64,000 nucleotides of DNA, from positions 62,001 through 126,000 of the forward strand of contig NZ_SIRE01000019.1 in the NCBI RefSeq assembly GCF_004307995.1, in the 5' to 3' direction. Below the pieces are notes generated by a model that saw only the letters and a program-made list of their open reading frames with translations, ran no database searches and was not told where the DNA came from. This DNA is from Paenibacillus thalictri (GTDB lineage: Bacteria; Bacillota; Bacilli; Paenibacillales; NBRC-103111). A program made the position numbers and the translations under genes. Shown one piece after another: positions 18,226 to 26,768 of the stretch. Positions within the stretch are counted from its first letter, which is position 1. Every line of letters begins with the position of its first letter.

Positions 18226-19119
18226 TTATCCTTTAATGGCGCCAATCATAATTCCTTTCACAAAATACCGCTGCAAAAACGGGTACAGCAGCAGCACCGG
18301 CAAACTGGAGACGACGATCACCGCGTATTTAAGCACTTCCGCCAGCATCTGCTGCCGTGCCGCCGAATCGGAATCGCCGGACATCATATCCTGCATCTGA
18401 TTCATAATCAGCAGCTCGCGCAATATCAGCTGCAGCGGATACATGCTGCGGTCCGATAAATAAATTAAAGCGTTAAAATAGCTGTTCCAATGGCCAACCG
18501 CATAATACAAAATAATGACAGCGATTACAGGCATGGACAAAGGAAGCACGATGCCAAGCAAAATCCTGAAATTGGACGCTCCGTCCATCACCGCCGATTC
18601 CTGCAGCTCCGCAGGGATCGTATTTTGAAAAAACGTGCGCATGATGATCAGATTAAACACCGATACGGCTCCCGGCAGCAGCAGCGCCCACATCGTGCCT
18701 TTCAGTCCGATCGCTTTGACGACCAGGTACGTCGGTATCAGACCGCCGCTGAAAAACATCGTGAAGACAATAAACAACATCATCGCATTGCGTCCGGCCA
18801 AATCTTTGCGAGACAGCGGATACGCACCTGCAATGGTTAATACGACATTTAACGCCGTCCCGACTATCGTATACACAAATACGTTGCGGTAGCCGGTTAA
18901 AATATCGGCATTTTGAAATACGCGGGCGTATGCATCCAAATTAAATCCCTTCGGCCACAACCATACCTTGCCTTGCATGACCGCCATCGGATCACTGATT
19001 GATGCGCTCAGCACAAATACAAGCGGATACAGTACGACGGTTAGTACGGCGGACAGCAGGAAGATATTCGCCGTATCGAATATCCGGTCGCATCGGGCGG
19101 ATCGGATCGTTTTTTTCAT
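18226..19119 (-). CDS. Carbohydrate ABC transporter permease, LplC type
   Basis: Membrane permease of 297 residues. The EAA loop is ESAVMDGASNFRILLGIVLP, and the C-terminus PFLQRYFVKGIMIGAIKG is nearly the same as that of the permease at 1133-2005, which marks the same branch. The ATG at 19119 has AGGGGGGACC directly upstream; starting at 19140 would overlap the LplB stop without a ribosome site. It works with the LplB partner and the binding lipoprotein and needs a shared ATPase. Confidence 0.92.
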   Translation of the reverse strand: MKKTIRSARCDRIFDTANIFLLSAVLTVVLYPLVFVLSASISDPMAVMQGKVWLWPKGFNLDAYARVFQNADILTGYRNVFVYTIVGTALNVVLTIAGAYPLSRKDLAGRNAMMLFIVFTMFFSGGLIPTYLVVKAIGLKGTMWALLLPGAVSVFNLIIMRTFFQNTIPAELQESAVMDGASNFRILLGIVLPLSMPVIAVIILYYAVGHWNSYFNALIYLSDRSMYPLQLILRELLIMNQMQDMMSGDSDSAARQQMLAEVLKYAVIVVSSLPVLLLYPFLQRYFVKGIMIGAIKG

Positions 19120-19133
19120 GAGGTCCCCCCTAT

Positions 19134-20105
19134 TTACCACAGACCTGTCTGGCTTACTTTTTTGGAAAGATGGTTGACGGAAATGAGCATGAAGAAATTG
19201 ACAAGCGAGTTAAACAGCCCGACCGCCGCCGAGAAACTGTACTGCGCACCGAGCAGCCCTTGCGTATACACATAGGTCGAGATGACCTCCGACGCCTCGC
19301 GGTTGAGATCGTTTTGCATCAGGAACACCTTCTCAAAACCGACGCTCATCAGTTGGCCGACGTTCAGAATCAACAATACGATCGCGGTCGGCATCAGACT
19401 TGGCAGCGTAATATGGATGATCTTCCTGAATTTGTTCGCCCCGTCTACAACAGCCGCTTCGTATAATTGCTGGTCGATCCCCGCTAATGCAGCCATGTAA
19501 ATAATCGACGCCCACCCTGCATTTTGCCATACGTCCGATAACACGTAAAGTGTTTTGAACCAGCCCGCCTCGGAGAAAAATGCAATCGGTTCACCGCCGA
19601 ACGTAACAATCAGCTGATTGAGTAAACCGTTGCGCGGCGATAAGAAAGCCATCATCATACCTACCAATACAACCGCCGATAAAAAATGCGGCGCATAAGT
19701 GACCGTCTGTACGGTTTTGCGAAACCGCACGCTGCGCAATTCGTTCATCAGAATCGCCAGCACGATCGGTATGGGAAAACCAACGGCCAATTGGAATAAA
19801 CTGATGCCAACCGTATTGCGGATCAGACGCCAAGCGTAATACGAGTCGAAAAAACGCTGGAAATGTTTAAGTCCGACCCATGGACTATCCGTTATCCCTT
19901 TTACGGCAATGAAGTCCTTGAAAGCGATTTGCACCCCGTACATCGGCAAATAATGAAAGATGAAGAAATACGCCAGCACCGGACTGATGAGCACATACAG
20001 CTCCCAGTTTTTCATTAGCGCATTCCGCTTTCGGCGCCGCGCCGCCTTGCTGTCCGCAGCCGCTGCCGGCACGGCAAGCATCGGCTTATCTACTGCGTCG
20101 TTCAT
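19134..20105 (-). CDS. Carbohydrate ABC transporter permease, LplB type
   Basis: First gene of the operon that ends at 9235. It encodes 323 residues with a basic N-terminal tail (KAARRRKRNALMKN) and six predicted membrane helices. Family marks are YVLISPVLAYFFIFHYLPMY, QIAFKDFIAVKGI, the EAA loop YEAAVVDGANKFRKIIHITL and the ending KKVSQTGLW. AAAGGAGG precedes the ATG at 20105. The region before it (20106-20332) holds a small palindrome but no convincing sigma-A promoter, which would fit activator control. Confidence 0.92.
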   Translation of the reverse strand: MNDAVDKPMLAVPAAAADSKAARRRKRNALMKNWELYVLISPVLAYFFIFHYLPMYGVQIAFKDFIAVKGITDSPWVGLKHFQRFFDSYYAWRLIRNTVGISLFQLAVGFPIPIVLAILMNELRSVRFRKTVQTVTYAPHFLSAVVLVGMMMAFLSPRNGLLNQLIVTFGGEPIAFFSEAGWFKTLYVLSDVWQNAGWASIIYMAALAGIDQQLYEAAVVDGANKFRKIIHITLPSLMPTAIVLLILNVGQLMSVGFEKVFLMQNDLNREASEVISTYVYTQGLLGAQYSFSAAVGLFNSLVNFFMLISVNHLSKKVSQTGLW

Positions 20106-20200
20106 GGCATGCCTCCTTTCTGTGAGAATAATTTGATCGTGTGCTCAATCGCTTGTAAGCGCCATATGCAATTCAAATTCGTGACGACAAATAATTTACA

Positions 20201-20213
20201 GCGAAAATTTCGC
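20201..20213. promoter_or_regulatory. Palindrome upstream of the amidohydrolase/Rieske operon
   Basis: GCGAAA-A-TTTCGC is a perfect inverted repeat about 95 bases before the first permease gene. It is a candidate operator for this operon. It is short and AT-rich, so chance is possible. Confidence 0.3.
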
Positions 20214-20268
20214 GACCTTCATTTTTTTACATTGCCGCTATAGGGCTGCTTAAAGCTTGGGATTCACG

Positions 20269-20294
20269 AAAAAAAGCTTGCCGCTAGGGCAAGC
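20269..20294 (-). terminator. Rho-independent terminator of the sugar-acid operon
   Basis: On the minus strand GCTTGCC-CTAGC-GGCAAGC is followed by TTTTTTT. It lies 40 bases past the stop of the second dehydratase and marks the end of the operon that starts near 29271. Confidence 0.85.
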
Positions 20295-20332
20295 TCAGTA
20301 CAAGTGCATCAAATGACCGGCAAACGATGGAG

Positions 20333-21493
20333 TTAAAAATACGGCATGGACTCCGGCGGACGAATGTCGGTTAAACTTCCGGTATAGTGCCTTAAATCAT
20401 GCGGCTGATAAGGATAGTTTAGAGCAGCTTCTTCGTTCAGCTCAATGCCGAGCCCGGGCAAGTCGGGAATATGCATATATCCGTCCGCGAACAGCAGGTG
20501 CTCGTCGGTAATCTCTTTACGCCATGGAACGTCGGTAGCCATAATTTCCAGATAGAAAAAATTAGGCGTGCACGCCGCAAGCTGCAGCGTTGCTGCGTTA
20601 GCCACCGGACCGCTGGGATTATGGGGAGCAAACGGTATATAATAAGTTTCGGCCATGGCGGCGATTTTCCTGCTTTCCATCAGTCCGCCGGAGTGGCTGA
20701 TGTCCGGTTGTACGTAGTCAAGCGCCCGCTTCTCCAGCACATCCTTAAATTCATACCGGGTGAACCTTCTTTCTCCGCCGGCTAAAGCAACAGGGGACTT
20801 GCGCCGAACTTCGGCCATGGCGGCGATATTATCGGGAGGGATCGGCTCCTCGAACCATACCGGCTTAAAGCAGGCGATTTCTTTGGCGATTTCAATTGCC
20901 GTCGGCACATTAAAGCGGCCATGACCTTCAATAAACAGATCAACTGACGAACCCACCGCCTCCCGGACTGCGCCAATACACGCTAATGCGGTTTCCAACT
21001 CTTCGTTGGAAATGGTCATATACGATTTTCCGAACGGATCCCATTTTAAACCCTTGAATCCCCGTGTTACCGCTTCTTTGGCTTTTACCGCAAATTGTTC
21101 CGGTTCCTTCGCTCCAGCGAACCATCCGTTGGCGTACACCTTCACTTTATCGTGATATTTGCCCCCGATCAGACGATACACCGGCACGTTTAACGACTTG
21201 CCGTTTATATCCCACATCGCCATCTCCACCGCGCTGATCGCAGACATCAGAACCGGCCCGCCGCGCCAATACGCATCGCGGTACATGTTATGATAATGGG
21301 CTTCGATATCAAGCGGACTTTTGCCGATTAAATACCTTTTCAAATCTTCAATTGCGCCCGTTACGGCATGCTCTTTATATTCCAAAGTCGCCTCTCCGAC
21401 ACCGGTTATTCCCTCGTCGGTATACAGCTTTACGAATACAAAATTGGTTCGGAAGCAATCGACTACAAATGTTTTCAGATCGATGATTTTCAT
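20333..21493 (-). CDS. Enolase-superfamily sugar-acid dehydratase (galactonate dehydratase-like, second copy)
   Basis: Cytoplasmic Mg-dependent enzyme of 386 residues in the mandelate racemase/muconate-lactonizing group. Metal ligands appear as Glu-189 (FIEGHGRF), Glu-215 (VWFEEPIPP) and Glu-241 (LAGGERRF). The catalytic pair would be His-191 and His-291 (FAPHNPSGP), with Asp-264 in QPDISHSGG. The first metal ligand is Glu where DgoD has Asp, and Lys-150 sits in LKWDPFG, so it is a different subgroup from its neighbour. It probably dehydrates a related aldonate. Start at 21493 behind GGGAG. Confidence 0.85.
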   Translation of the reverse strand: MKIIDLKTFVVDCFRTNFVFVKLYTDEGITGVGEATLEYKEHAVTGAIEDLKRYLIGKSPLDIEAHYHNMYRDAYWRGGPVLMSAISAVEMAMWDINGKSLNVPVYRLIGGKYHDKVKVYANGWFAGAKEPEQFAVKAKEAVTRGFKGLKWDPFGKSYMTISNEELETALACIGAVREAVGSSVDLFIEGHGRFNVPTAIEIAKEIACFKPVWFEEPIPPDNIAAMAEVRRKSPVALAGGERRFTRYEFKDVLEKRALDYVQPDISHSGGLMESRKIAAMAETYYIPFAPHNPSGPVANAATLQLAACTPNFFYLEIMATDVPWRKEITDEHLLFADGYMHIPDLPGLGIELNEEAALNYPYQPHDLRHYTGSLTDIRPPESMPYF

Positions 21494-21544
21494 CAGTTCA
21501 CTACTCCCATCCGGCAAATGTGCCAATAGCTTGCTTAATGCTTA

Positions 21545-22696
21545 TTACCAATCGGCAAGCGACCCATCCTCGTGGTAGATGAGCGGTGTTTCCCAGCTCC
21601 CGTCGAACAGCTTGCCGCGAATCGCCTCTTCGTCCAGCTCAATGCCAAGACCCGGTCCCTTGGGCACATCGATATAGCCGTCAATAACTTCAAATGGCGT
21701 CTTCAAATAACCGACACCCAAATCGGACAAGTCGTCGGCGCCGGGATGCTCTTGAATGAGGAAATTAGGGGTGCATGCGTCGAGCTGCAAGCAAGCGGCC
21801 AGGGAAACCGGGCCCAGCGGATTGTGCGGCGCAATCGTCATATAATACATTTCCGCCATCGAGGCGATTTTCCGCCCTTCAAAAATGCCTCCCGCATGGC
21901 ATGTATCCGGTTGAACAATAGCGACCGCCTGCTTTTCGATCAATTCACGGAAACCCCACTTGCTGAATAAACGCTCTCCCGCCGCAATCGGCACACGGGT
22001 GGAGCGGGCAATATTAACCATGGCATCAACGTTTTCCGGCAAACACGGCTCCTCAATAAACATCGGATAATAAGGCTCCAGTTCGGCGGCAAGACGAATC
22101 GCCATAGCCGGGCTCACTCTGCCGTGAAAGTCGATTGCCAGGTCCATCTGCTCGCCAATCGCCTCGCGTACTGCCGCAAATCGGTTCACGGCTTCACGTA
22201 CGGCATGCAGCGTATCGATCGGCGCGATCGGCGGAATGATTGAATACTTGACAGCCGTATATCCCGCACTGCGGCGGGCAAGCGCCATAGCGACCATTTC
22301 ATCCACTGAGTTACCTCCGGCAATCGCGGTTTTTTTAATGTGCGAGTACATCCGGATTTTTGTTCTGCACGCACCGCCGAGCATCTCATACACCGGCATA
22401 TTGTAGAATTTGCCCTTAATGTCCCACATCGCCTGCTCAATTCCGCTGATCGCGCTCATCTGTACGGGGCCTCCGCGATAAAATCCTCCGCGGTACAAAA
22501 CCTGGCAATGATGCTCGATATAACGCGGGTCCTGTCCAAGCAAATAGTCTTCACATTCCTTGATAAACATTTCGACGGAACGGCTCCTGCCTTCAAGCGT
22601 CGGTTCTCCGTAACCGATAATCCCTTCGTCGGTGTGCATTTTTAAAAGCAGCCAACGCGGTTTTACATGCAGCAGTTCCAGCTTCGTAATCTTCAT
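21545..22696 (-). CDS. dgoD: Probable D-galactonate dehydratase
   Basis: Predicted to remove water from D-galactonate, giving 2-keto-3-deoxy-D-galactonate. The 383-residue protein lines up along its length with E. coli DgoD as I recall it: the start MKITKLELLHVKPRWLLLKM, GGFYRGGPVQMSAI, AIDFHGRVSPAMA, MFIEEPCLPEN, AAGERLFSKW, APHNPLGP and an end with HEDGSLADW. Metal ligands are Asp-189, Glu-215 and Glu-241; His-191 and His-291 are the catalytic pair. It lies behind its importer genes in the same operon. A related aldonate as substrate cannot be excluded. The kinase and aldolase of the pathway are not in the window. Confidence 0.8.
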   Translation of the reverse strand: MKITKLELLHVKPRWLLLKMHTDEGIIGYGEPTLEGRSRSVEMFIKECEDYLLGQDPRYIEHHCQVLYRGGFYRGGPVQMSAISGIEQAMWDIKGKFYNMPVYEMLGGACRTKIRMYSHIKKTAIAGGNSVDEMVAMALARRSAGYTAVKYSIIPPIAPIDTLHAVREAVNRFAAVREAIGEQMDLAIDFHGRVSPAMAIRLAAELEPYYPMFIEEPCLPENVDAMVNIARSTRVPIAAGERLFSKWGFRELIEKQAVAIVQPDTCHAGGIFEGRKIASMAEMYYMTIAPHNPLGPVSLAACLQLDACTPNFLIQEHPGADDLSDLGVGYLKTPFEVIDGYIDVPKGPGLGIELDEEAIRGKLFDGSWETPLIYHEDGSLADW

Positions 22697-22724
22697 GCCC
22701 TTCTCATCTCCCCTATAAATCGAG

Positions 22725-23555
22725 CTATTTCATACCCGTCATCGCAATACCTTCGATAAACCTCTTCTGGGCGGCAACAAACACAAGCAGCAACGGCAGA
22801 GCGGCCAGCACAGCGGCAGCCATAAGCAAATGCCATTCGGTTCCGCTCTGATCCGTAAACATGGACATGGCCAGTGGAATTGTGTACAGATGGTCCGAAT
22901 TAATAAAGATAAGCGGTTCGAAGAAATCATTCCAGCTGTTCAGGAACGAATAGATGGACAAAGTAGCAAACATCGGACCGCCGAGCGGCATCATCACTTT
23001 AACAAACGTTTGCCATGGATTGCAGCCGTCCATTTTTGCCGCTTCCATCAGCTCATCGGGCAAGGTGATATAAAATTGACGGAACAGAAAAATACCGAAT
23101 ATGCCGCCGGATCCAAAAATTTGCGGAACAATCAACGGAAAATGCGTATTGACCATTCCCAGCTTGGAAAGCCAGATGAACAGCGGTATGACCGTCGCTT
23201 CCGTCGGTATCATCATGCTGCTTAACAACATCAGGAATATCAAGTCCTTGAACCGAAAGTGCAGCTTGGCAAAGGCATAACCGGATATGGAAGCGAAAAA
23301 GCATGTGCCGATCGTCACGATGACCGCAATGTATATGCTGTTGAAATAATATTGATGAAACGGAATACGCTTGAACAAATCGGCAAAGTTGCTCCATACC
23401 AGCGGATGAGGATACCACTGCGGAGGAAACATGAAAATTTGCGAGCGGTCCTTCAACGAATTTGTCAGCATCCAGTAGAACGGCAAAAATACGATCGCGG
23501 AAGTTACAGCAAGCAATAGGTATGTGAGCGTTCCGCTCCATGTTTTACTGTTCAT
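22725..23555 (-). CDS. Carbohydrate ABC transporter permease, MalG/AraQ type
   Basis: Membrane permease of 276 residues with six predicted helices. The EAA loop is MEAAKMDGCNPWQTFVKVMM, and the C-terminus QKRFIEGIAMTGMK is typical of the MalG/LacG branch rather than the LplC branch seen in the other importers here. The ATG at 23555 has AGGTGG seven bases upstream and overlaps the end of the MalF-type gene by 11 bases. It probably imports a sugar acid for the dehydratases that follow. Confidence 0.92.
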   Translation of the reverse strand: MNSKTWSGTLTYLLLAVTSAIVFLPFYWMLTNSLKDRSQIFMFPPQWYPHPLVWSNFADLFKRIPFHQYYFNSIYIAVIVTIGTCFFASISGYAFAKLHFRFKDLIFLMLLSSMMIPTEATVIPLFIWLSKLGMVNTHFPLIVPQIFGSGGIFGIFLFRQFYITLPDELMEAAKMDGCNPWQTFVKVMMPLGGPMFATLSIYSFLNSWNDFFEPLIFINSDHLYTIPLAMSMFTDQSGTEWHLLMAAAVLAALPLLLVFVAAQKRFIEGIAMTGMK

Positions 23556-24483
23556 AATGGATCCACCTCTTTCTGGCATGCCACTGAATGAGCGTAAGCA
23601 GCAAAATCATCGCAAATAACATGACTGCAATCGCCGAAGCATATCCAAAATCGTACTGCTTGAAGGCGACCTCATAGATGTAATAAACGATAACGTAGGT
23701 GCTTGTACCCGGACCGCCTTTGGTCATGACAAAGATCTGCCCGAAAATTTTCAACGAGCCGATAATCGTAATGACCGCCGCCAAAAAGATGGCTGGTGTT
23801 ATCAGCGGAAGCGTAATATGCCGAAAGCTGCGCCATCCGGATGCACCGTCTATTTTTGCAGCTTCGTAATACATTTGCGGTATGTCGTTGAGCGCAGCAA
23901 GAAAAATGACCATCTTTAGTCCGACATTTTTTAATACGCTAACCAAAATGATGACGCCCATCGTCAGCCTCTCATTGTAAAGCCAGGCCGGACCTTCGAT
24001 TCCGGCCAGCTGCAATAATTGGTTGACCAGCCCGTGGTCGGTTGCGAATATGTATTTCCACACAATAGCCCATACAACGATCGATACGACTACCGGAGAG
24101 AAGATCGCCGTCCGGAAAAATACGATGCCCGGCCACTTGCGCCTCAGCACAATCGCCAGCAGCAGGGCCAGCGACAAATCCAGCGGAACAAAGCCCGCTG
24201 AAAATACAAGCGAGTTGACAACCGACTTCCAAAATAACGCATCTTCGAAAAACGCCTTCCGGAAATTTGCAAATCCGATAAATTCAAGCTTCTTAAGTAA
24301 CGACCAATTCGTAAAACTCATCGCAAAAGCTGCCGCCATCGGGCCAAGCAGAAAAAACAAGTACCCGGCGACCATCGGCGAAATAAAGATATAGCCAAAC
24401 AAGCCGTCGCTGTTTTTTCGTCTATTAATTTTTGCCGGAGCCGTGTGGGGGATAACTCCCCGTTTGATTGCTGATCTGTCCAT
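23545..24483 (-). CDS. Carbohydrate ABC transporter permease, MalF/LacF type
   Basis: Partner of the MalG-type permease, 312 residues. After a basic tail come IFISPMVAGYLFFLLGPM, a periplasmic segment, the EAA loop YEAAKIDGASGWRSFRHITL and MTKGGPGTSTYVIVYYIYE, a signature of the MalF/LacF group. The start at 24483 has AGGAGA upstream; a longer form from 24561 lacks a clear site. It follows the binding lipoprotein by about 90 bases. Confidence 0.9.
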   Translation of the reverse strand: MDRSAIKRGVIPHTAPAKINRRKNSDGLFGYIFISPMVAGYLFFLLGPMAAAFAMSFTNWSLLKKLEFIGFANFRKAFFEDALFWKSVVNSLVFSAGFVPLDLSLALLLAIVLRRKWPGIVFFRTAIFSPVVVSIVVWAIVWKYIFATDHGLVNQLLQLAGIEGPAWLYNERLTMGVIILVSVLKNVGLKMVIFLAALNDIPQMYYEAAKIDGASGWRSFRHITLPLITPAIFLAAVITIIGSLKIFGQIFVMTKGGPGTSTYVIVYYIYEVAFKQYDFGYASAIAVMLFAMILLLTLIQWHARKRWIHYEQ

Positions 24484-24570
24484 CGGTATCGGGTTCTCCT
24501 TTCGTTGGAGCCGGCCTCGCCGCATCTTGCTTCCCGCCGCGAAACCGGCCATTATGTCCACCGAATCAGA

Positions 24571-25890
24571 TTATTTCAGCAATGGGGTAATTTCTTTGTC
24601 CATACGGTTTAAGATGTCCTTCACGGAGTCGCTTTGCGTATAAAGACTATCGATATTAGTCTGAATCTTCGATTCGATTTGCTGCCAATTCGGGTGCAGG
24701 TGGCTTACCCGCGAATTCGGAAGCTTATCCAGAATCGAAGCCCTTACTCCTTCTGGTGTCGGCGAAGCCGCCGCTTTCAGGAACGCATCCGACTCCTGCA
24801 CGGATTTCCGGCTTGGCGGCAGCAGCTTAATGGCATAAGTCATCGACTCTTTATTCGTCAGAAATTTCAACAGTTCCGTTGCTTCCTTAGGATGCTTCGT
24901 ATCGCTGAATACGGCATATGCCGAAGTGCCAACTTCCACCGGGGCGTCCTTTTTCGGCCCGACCGGCAGCGGCGCAATATCCCATTCGAAGTTTTTAATG
25001 TCCGCCGCTTTGCGCACATAGCTGTATTTATCACGGTAAATGGCGATATTTCCGGACTCGAAAGCGGTCTGATCCCCAGGTTTGGGATGAATTTTATCTT
25101 TAAATATCATGTCTTGATATACTTGCAGCGCTTTCTCCCCTTCAGGCGAGTTCAGCAAAAACTTCGTGCCGTTATTTTCAATAATGTCAGCGCCGTAAGC
25201 CCATATTTGGTTCACCAGGATGTCGTACCAATTGTTCCATTCCTTGACCAGCTTGAGACCGTATACGCCCTTGGCCGGATCGGACAGCTTTTTGGCTACG
25301 TCCAAGTATTGATCGTAATCCCACTTTCCTTCCTTATACAGCTCCAGCGGGTTTTTCAAGCCTTTTTCCTTAAACATCGTTTTATTGAAAAACAATACGG
25401 AAGGAGCCGCATTAAAGGAAACGCCGTACAGCTTCCCATCTTTTCTCATATAATCCAGCGTTGACGGGTATATGTCTTTGATGTTGTAATCGGCATCTTT
25501 TTCAATGCTCGACACATCAAGCAGCTGGTTGGAATTCATAAACTGCGGAATCATTCTCGACGCCATCCATCCGATATCGGGTCCCGATTTGGAAGCCAGC
25601 ATAATCGACAACTTCTGCTGGTATTCCGTAAACGGGATCAAAATGACTTCAACACTGACATTTGGGTTGGTTTGACGGAATTTTTCAATCATTTCTTCCA
25701 ATGTTTTTTTGTAAAGATCGTCGCCCCATAAACTCAGCTTTAATTTTACGGGTTCCTTTTTTTCCGCTGCTTTTGATTCCGTATTACCGCTAGTGGCCGC
25801 TGGGGCTCCTGGGGCTCCCCCTCCGCAGCCTGCCGCCAGCAATGACGTGATCAGCAGTGTGGAAACCAATTTCGGGACTTTCCTTTTCAT
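24571..25890 (-). CDS. Sugar(-acid) ABC transporter substrate-binding lipoprotein
   Basis: Extracellular binding protein of 439 residues, family 1. The lipoprotein signal reads MKRKVPKLVSTLLITSL, then LLAAGCGGG. Family features follow: LKLSLWGDDLYKKTLEEMI, ASKSGPDIGWMAS and FESGNIAIYRDKYS. The ATG at 25890 has AGGGAG upstream. A TACAAT -10 lies at 25943-25948 on the minus strand with no matching -35, as expected if the response regulator upstream must activate it. The enzymes downstream suggest galactonate or a galactonate-containing glycoside as ligand (inference). Confidence 0.92.
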   Translation of the reverse strand: MKRKVPKLVSTLLITSLLAAGCGGGAPGAPAATSGNTESKAAEKKEPVKLKLSLWGDDLYKKTLEEMIEKFRQTNPNVSVEVILIPFTEYQQKLSIMLASKSGPDIGWMASRMIPQFMNSNQLLDVSSIEKDADYNIKDIYPSTLDYMRKDGKLYGVSFNAAPSVLFFNKTMFKEKGLKNPLELYKEGKWDYDQYLDVAKKLSDPAKGVYGLKLVKEWNNWYDILVNQIWAYGADIIENNGTKFLLNSPEGEKALQVYQDMIFKDKIHPKPGDQTAFESGNIAIYRDKYSYVRKAADIKNFEWDIAPLPVGPKKDAPVEVGTSAYAVFSDTKHPKEATELLKFLTNKESMTYAIKLLPPSRKSVQESDAFLKAAASPTPEGVRASILDKLPNSRVSHLHPNWQQIESKIQTNIDSLYTQSDSVKDILNRMDKEITPLLK

Positions 25891-26012
25891 GTTTTTTTGC
25901 AACTCCCTCTCACTATGTTTAGTTGAGTACGCTTACAGATCTATTGTACCGAATGAAATCTTTCCGCATCATTGCTTGGATTCGAGAAATAGTGCGGTTT
26001 ATTTCGGTATTT

Positions 26013-26768
26013 TTAATATTCTGCAGCGCGCCGGTAGTCGCTTGGTGTCATCCCGTTTAATTTTTTATAGGTAAGCATGAAATGGCGGACATCCTGATAG
26101 CCGCATAACTCGGCGATTTCATATATTTTCAAATGTGTTTCCTTCAGAAGCCGCCTCGCTTTACGCATCCGTGTTTCAGTCACGTATTCCGTAAACGTTT
26201 GACCCGTTTTGGCTTTAAACAATGCGGAAATATACTGATAATTCAAGTGAAAATGCTCGGAAATATACTGCAAAGAGATATCCTGATCGAGCCGGTTTTG
26301 AACGTACTGCTGGATTTTGTTGACGACAGGATGTTCCTCGGTCAAAGCGGCATCGGCGGATTTCTCAGAATGACGGCTTTCTCCCCGTTCTCCCCGCTGC
26401 TGCGATTCTTTGATCTTTTCCAGAATTTGCACAAGCTCCATCCAATCAATCGGCTTCAGCAAATAATCGATGACGTCGTATTTCAGCGCCTGCTTGGCAT
26501 ATTGAAATTCACCGTAACCGCTAATGATGACAATAGGTATGTGAGGGTGGCTTTCCCTAACTTTTCGGATCAGCTCCATACCGTCCATTTGCGGCATACA
26601 AATATCCGTTATGATCATTTCCGGTAAATCCTTCTTCAGAATATCCAATGCCTCCACGCCGTTGGCCGCTTCATAAGTTATCCGCCAGCCGCCCAACGCG
26701 GTTTCAATGCATTTCTTCAACCCTTTGCGGATCGATGCTTCGTCTTCAACCAACAATATGGTGCTCAT
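26013..26768 (-). CDS. YesN-type response regulator with AraC domain
   Basis: Short YesN relative of 251 residues, about half the length of the one at 4915-6441 because it lacks the long linker. The receiver domain has EDE (8-10), Asp-55 (IITDICMPQMDG) and KPI near 107. The AraC region spans roughly 150-251 (ISLQYISEHFHLNYQYISAL, then CGYQDVRHFMLTYKKLNG). GGAGGAAATAGA precedes the ATG at 26768, which overlaps the sensor stop (ATGA). It probably activates the importer and dehydratase genes downstream. Confidence 0.93.
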   Translation of the reverse strand: MSTILLVEDEASIRKGLKKCIETALGGWRITYEAANGVEALDILKKDLPEMIITDICMPQMDGMELIRKVRESHPHIPIVIISGYGEFQYAKQALKYDVIDYLLKPIDWMELVQILEKIKESQQRGERGESRHSEKSADAALTEEHPVVNKIQQYVQNRLDQDISLQYISEHFHLNYQYISALFKAKTGQTFTEYVTETRMRKARRLLKETHLKIYEIAELCGYQDVRHFMLTYKKLNGMTPSDYRRAAEY

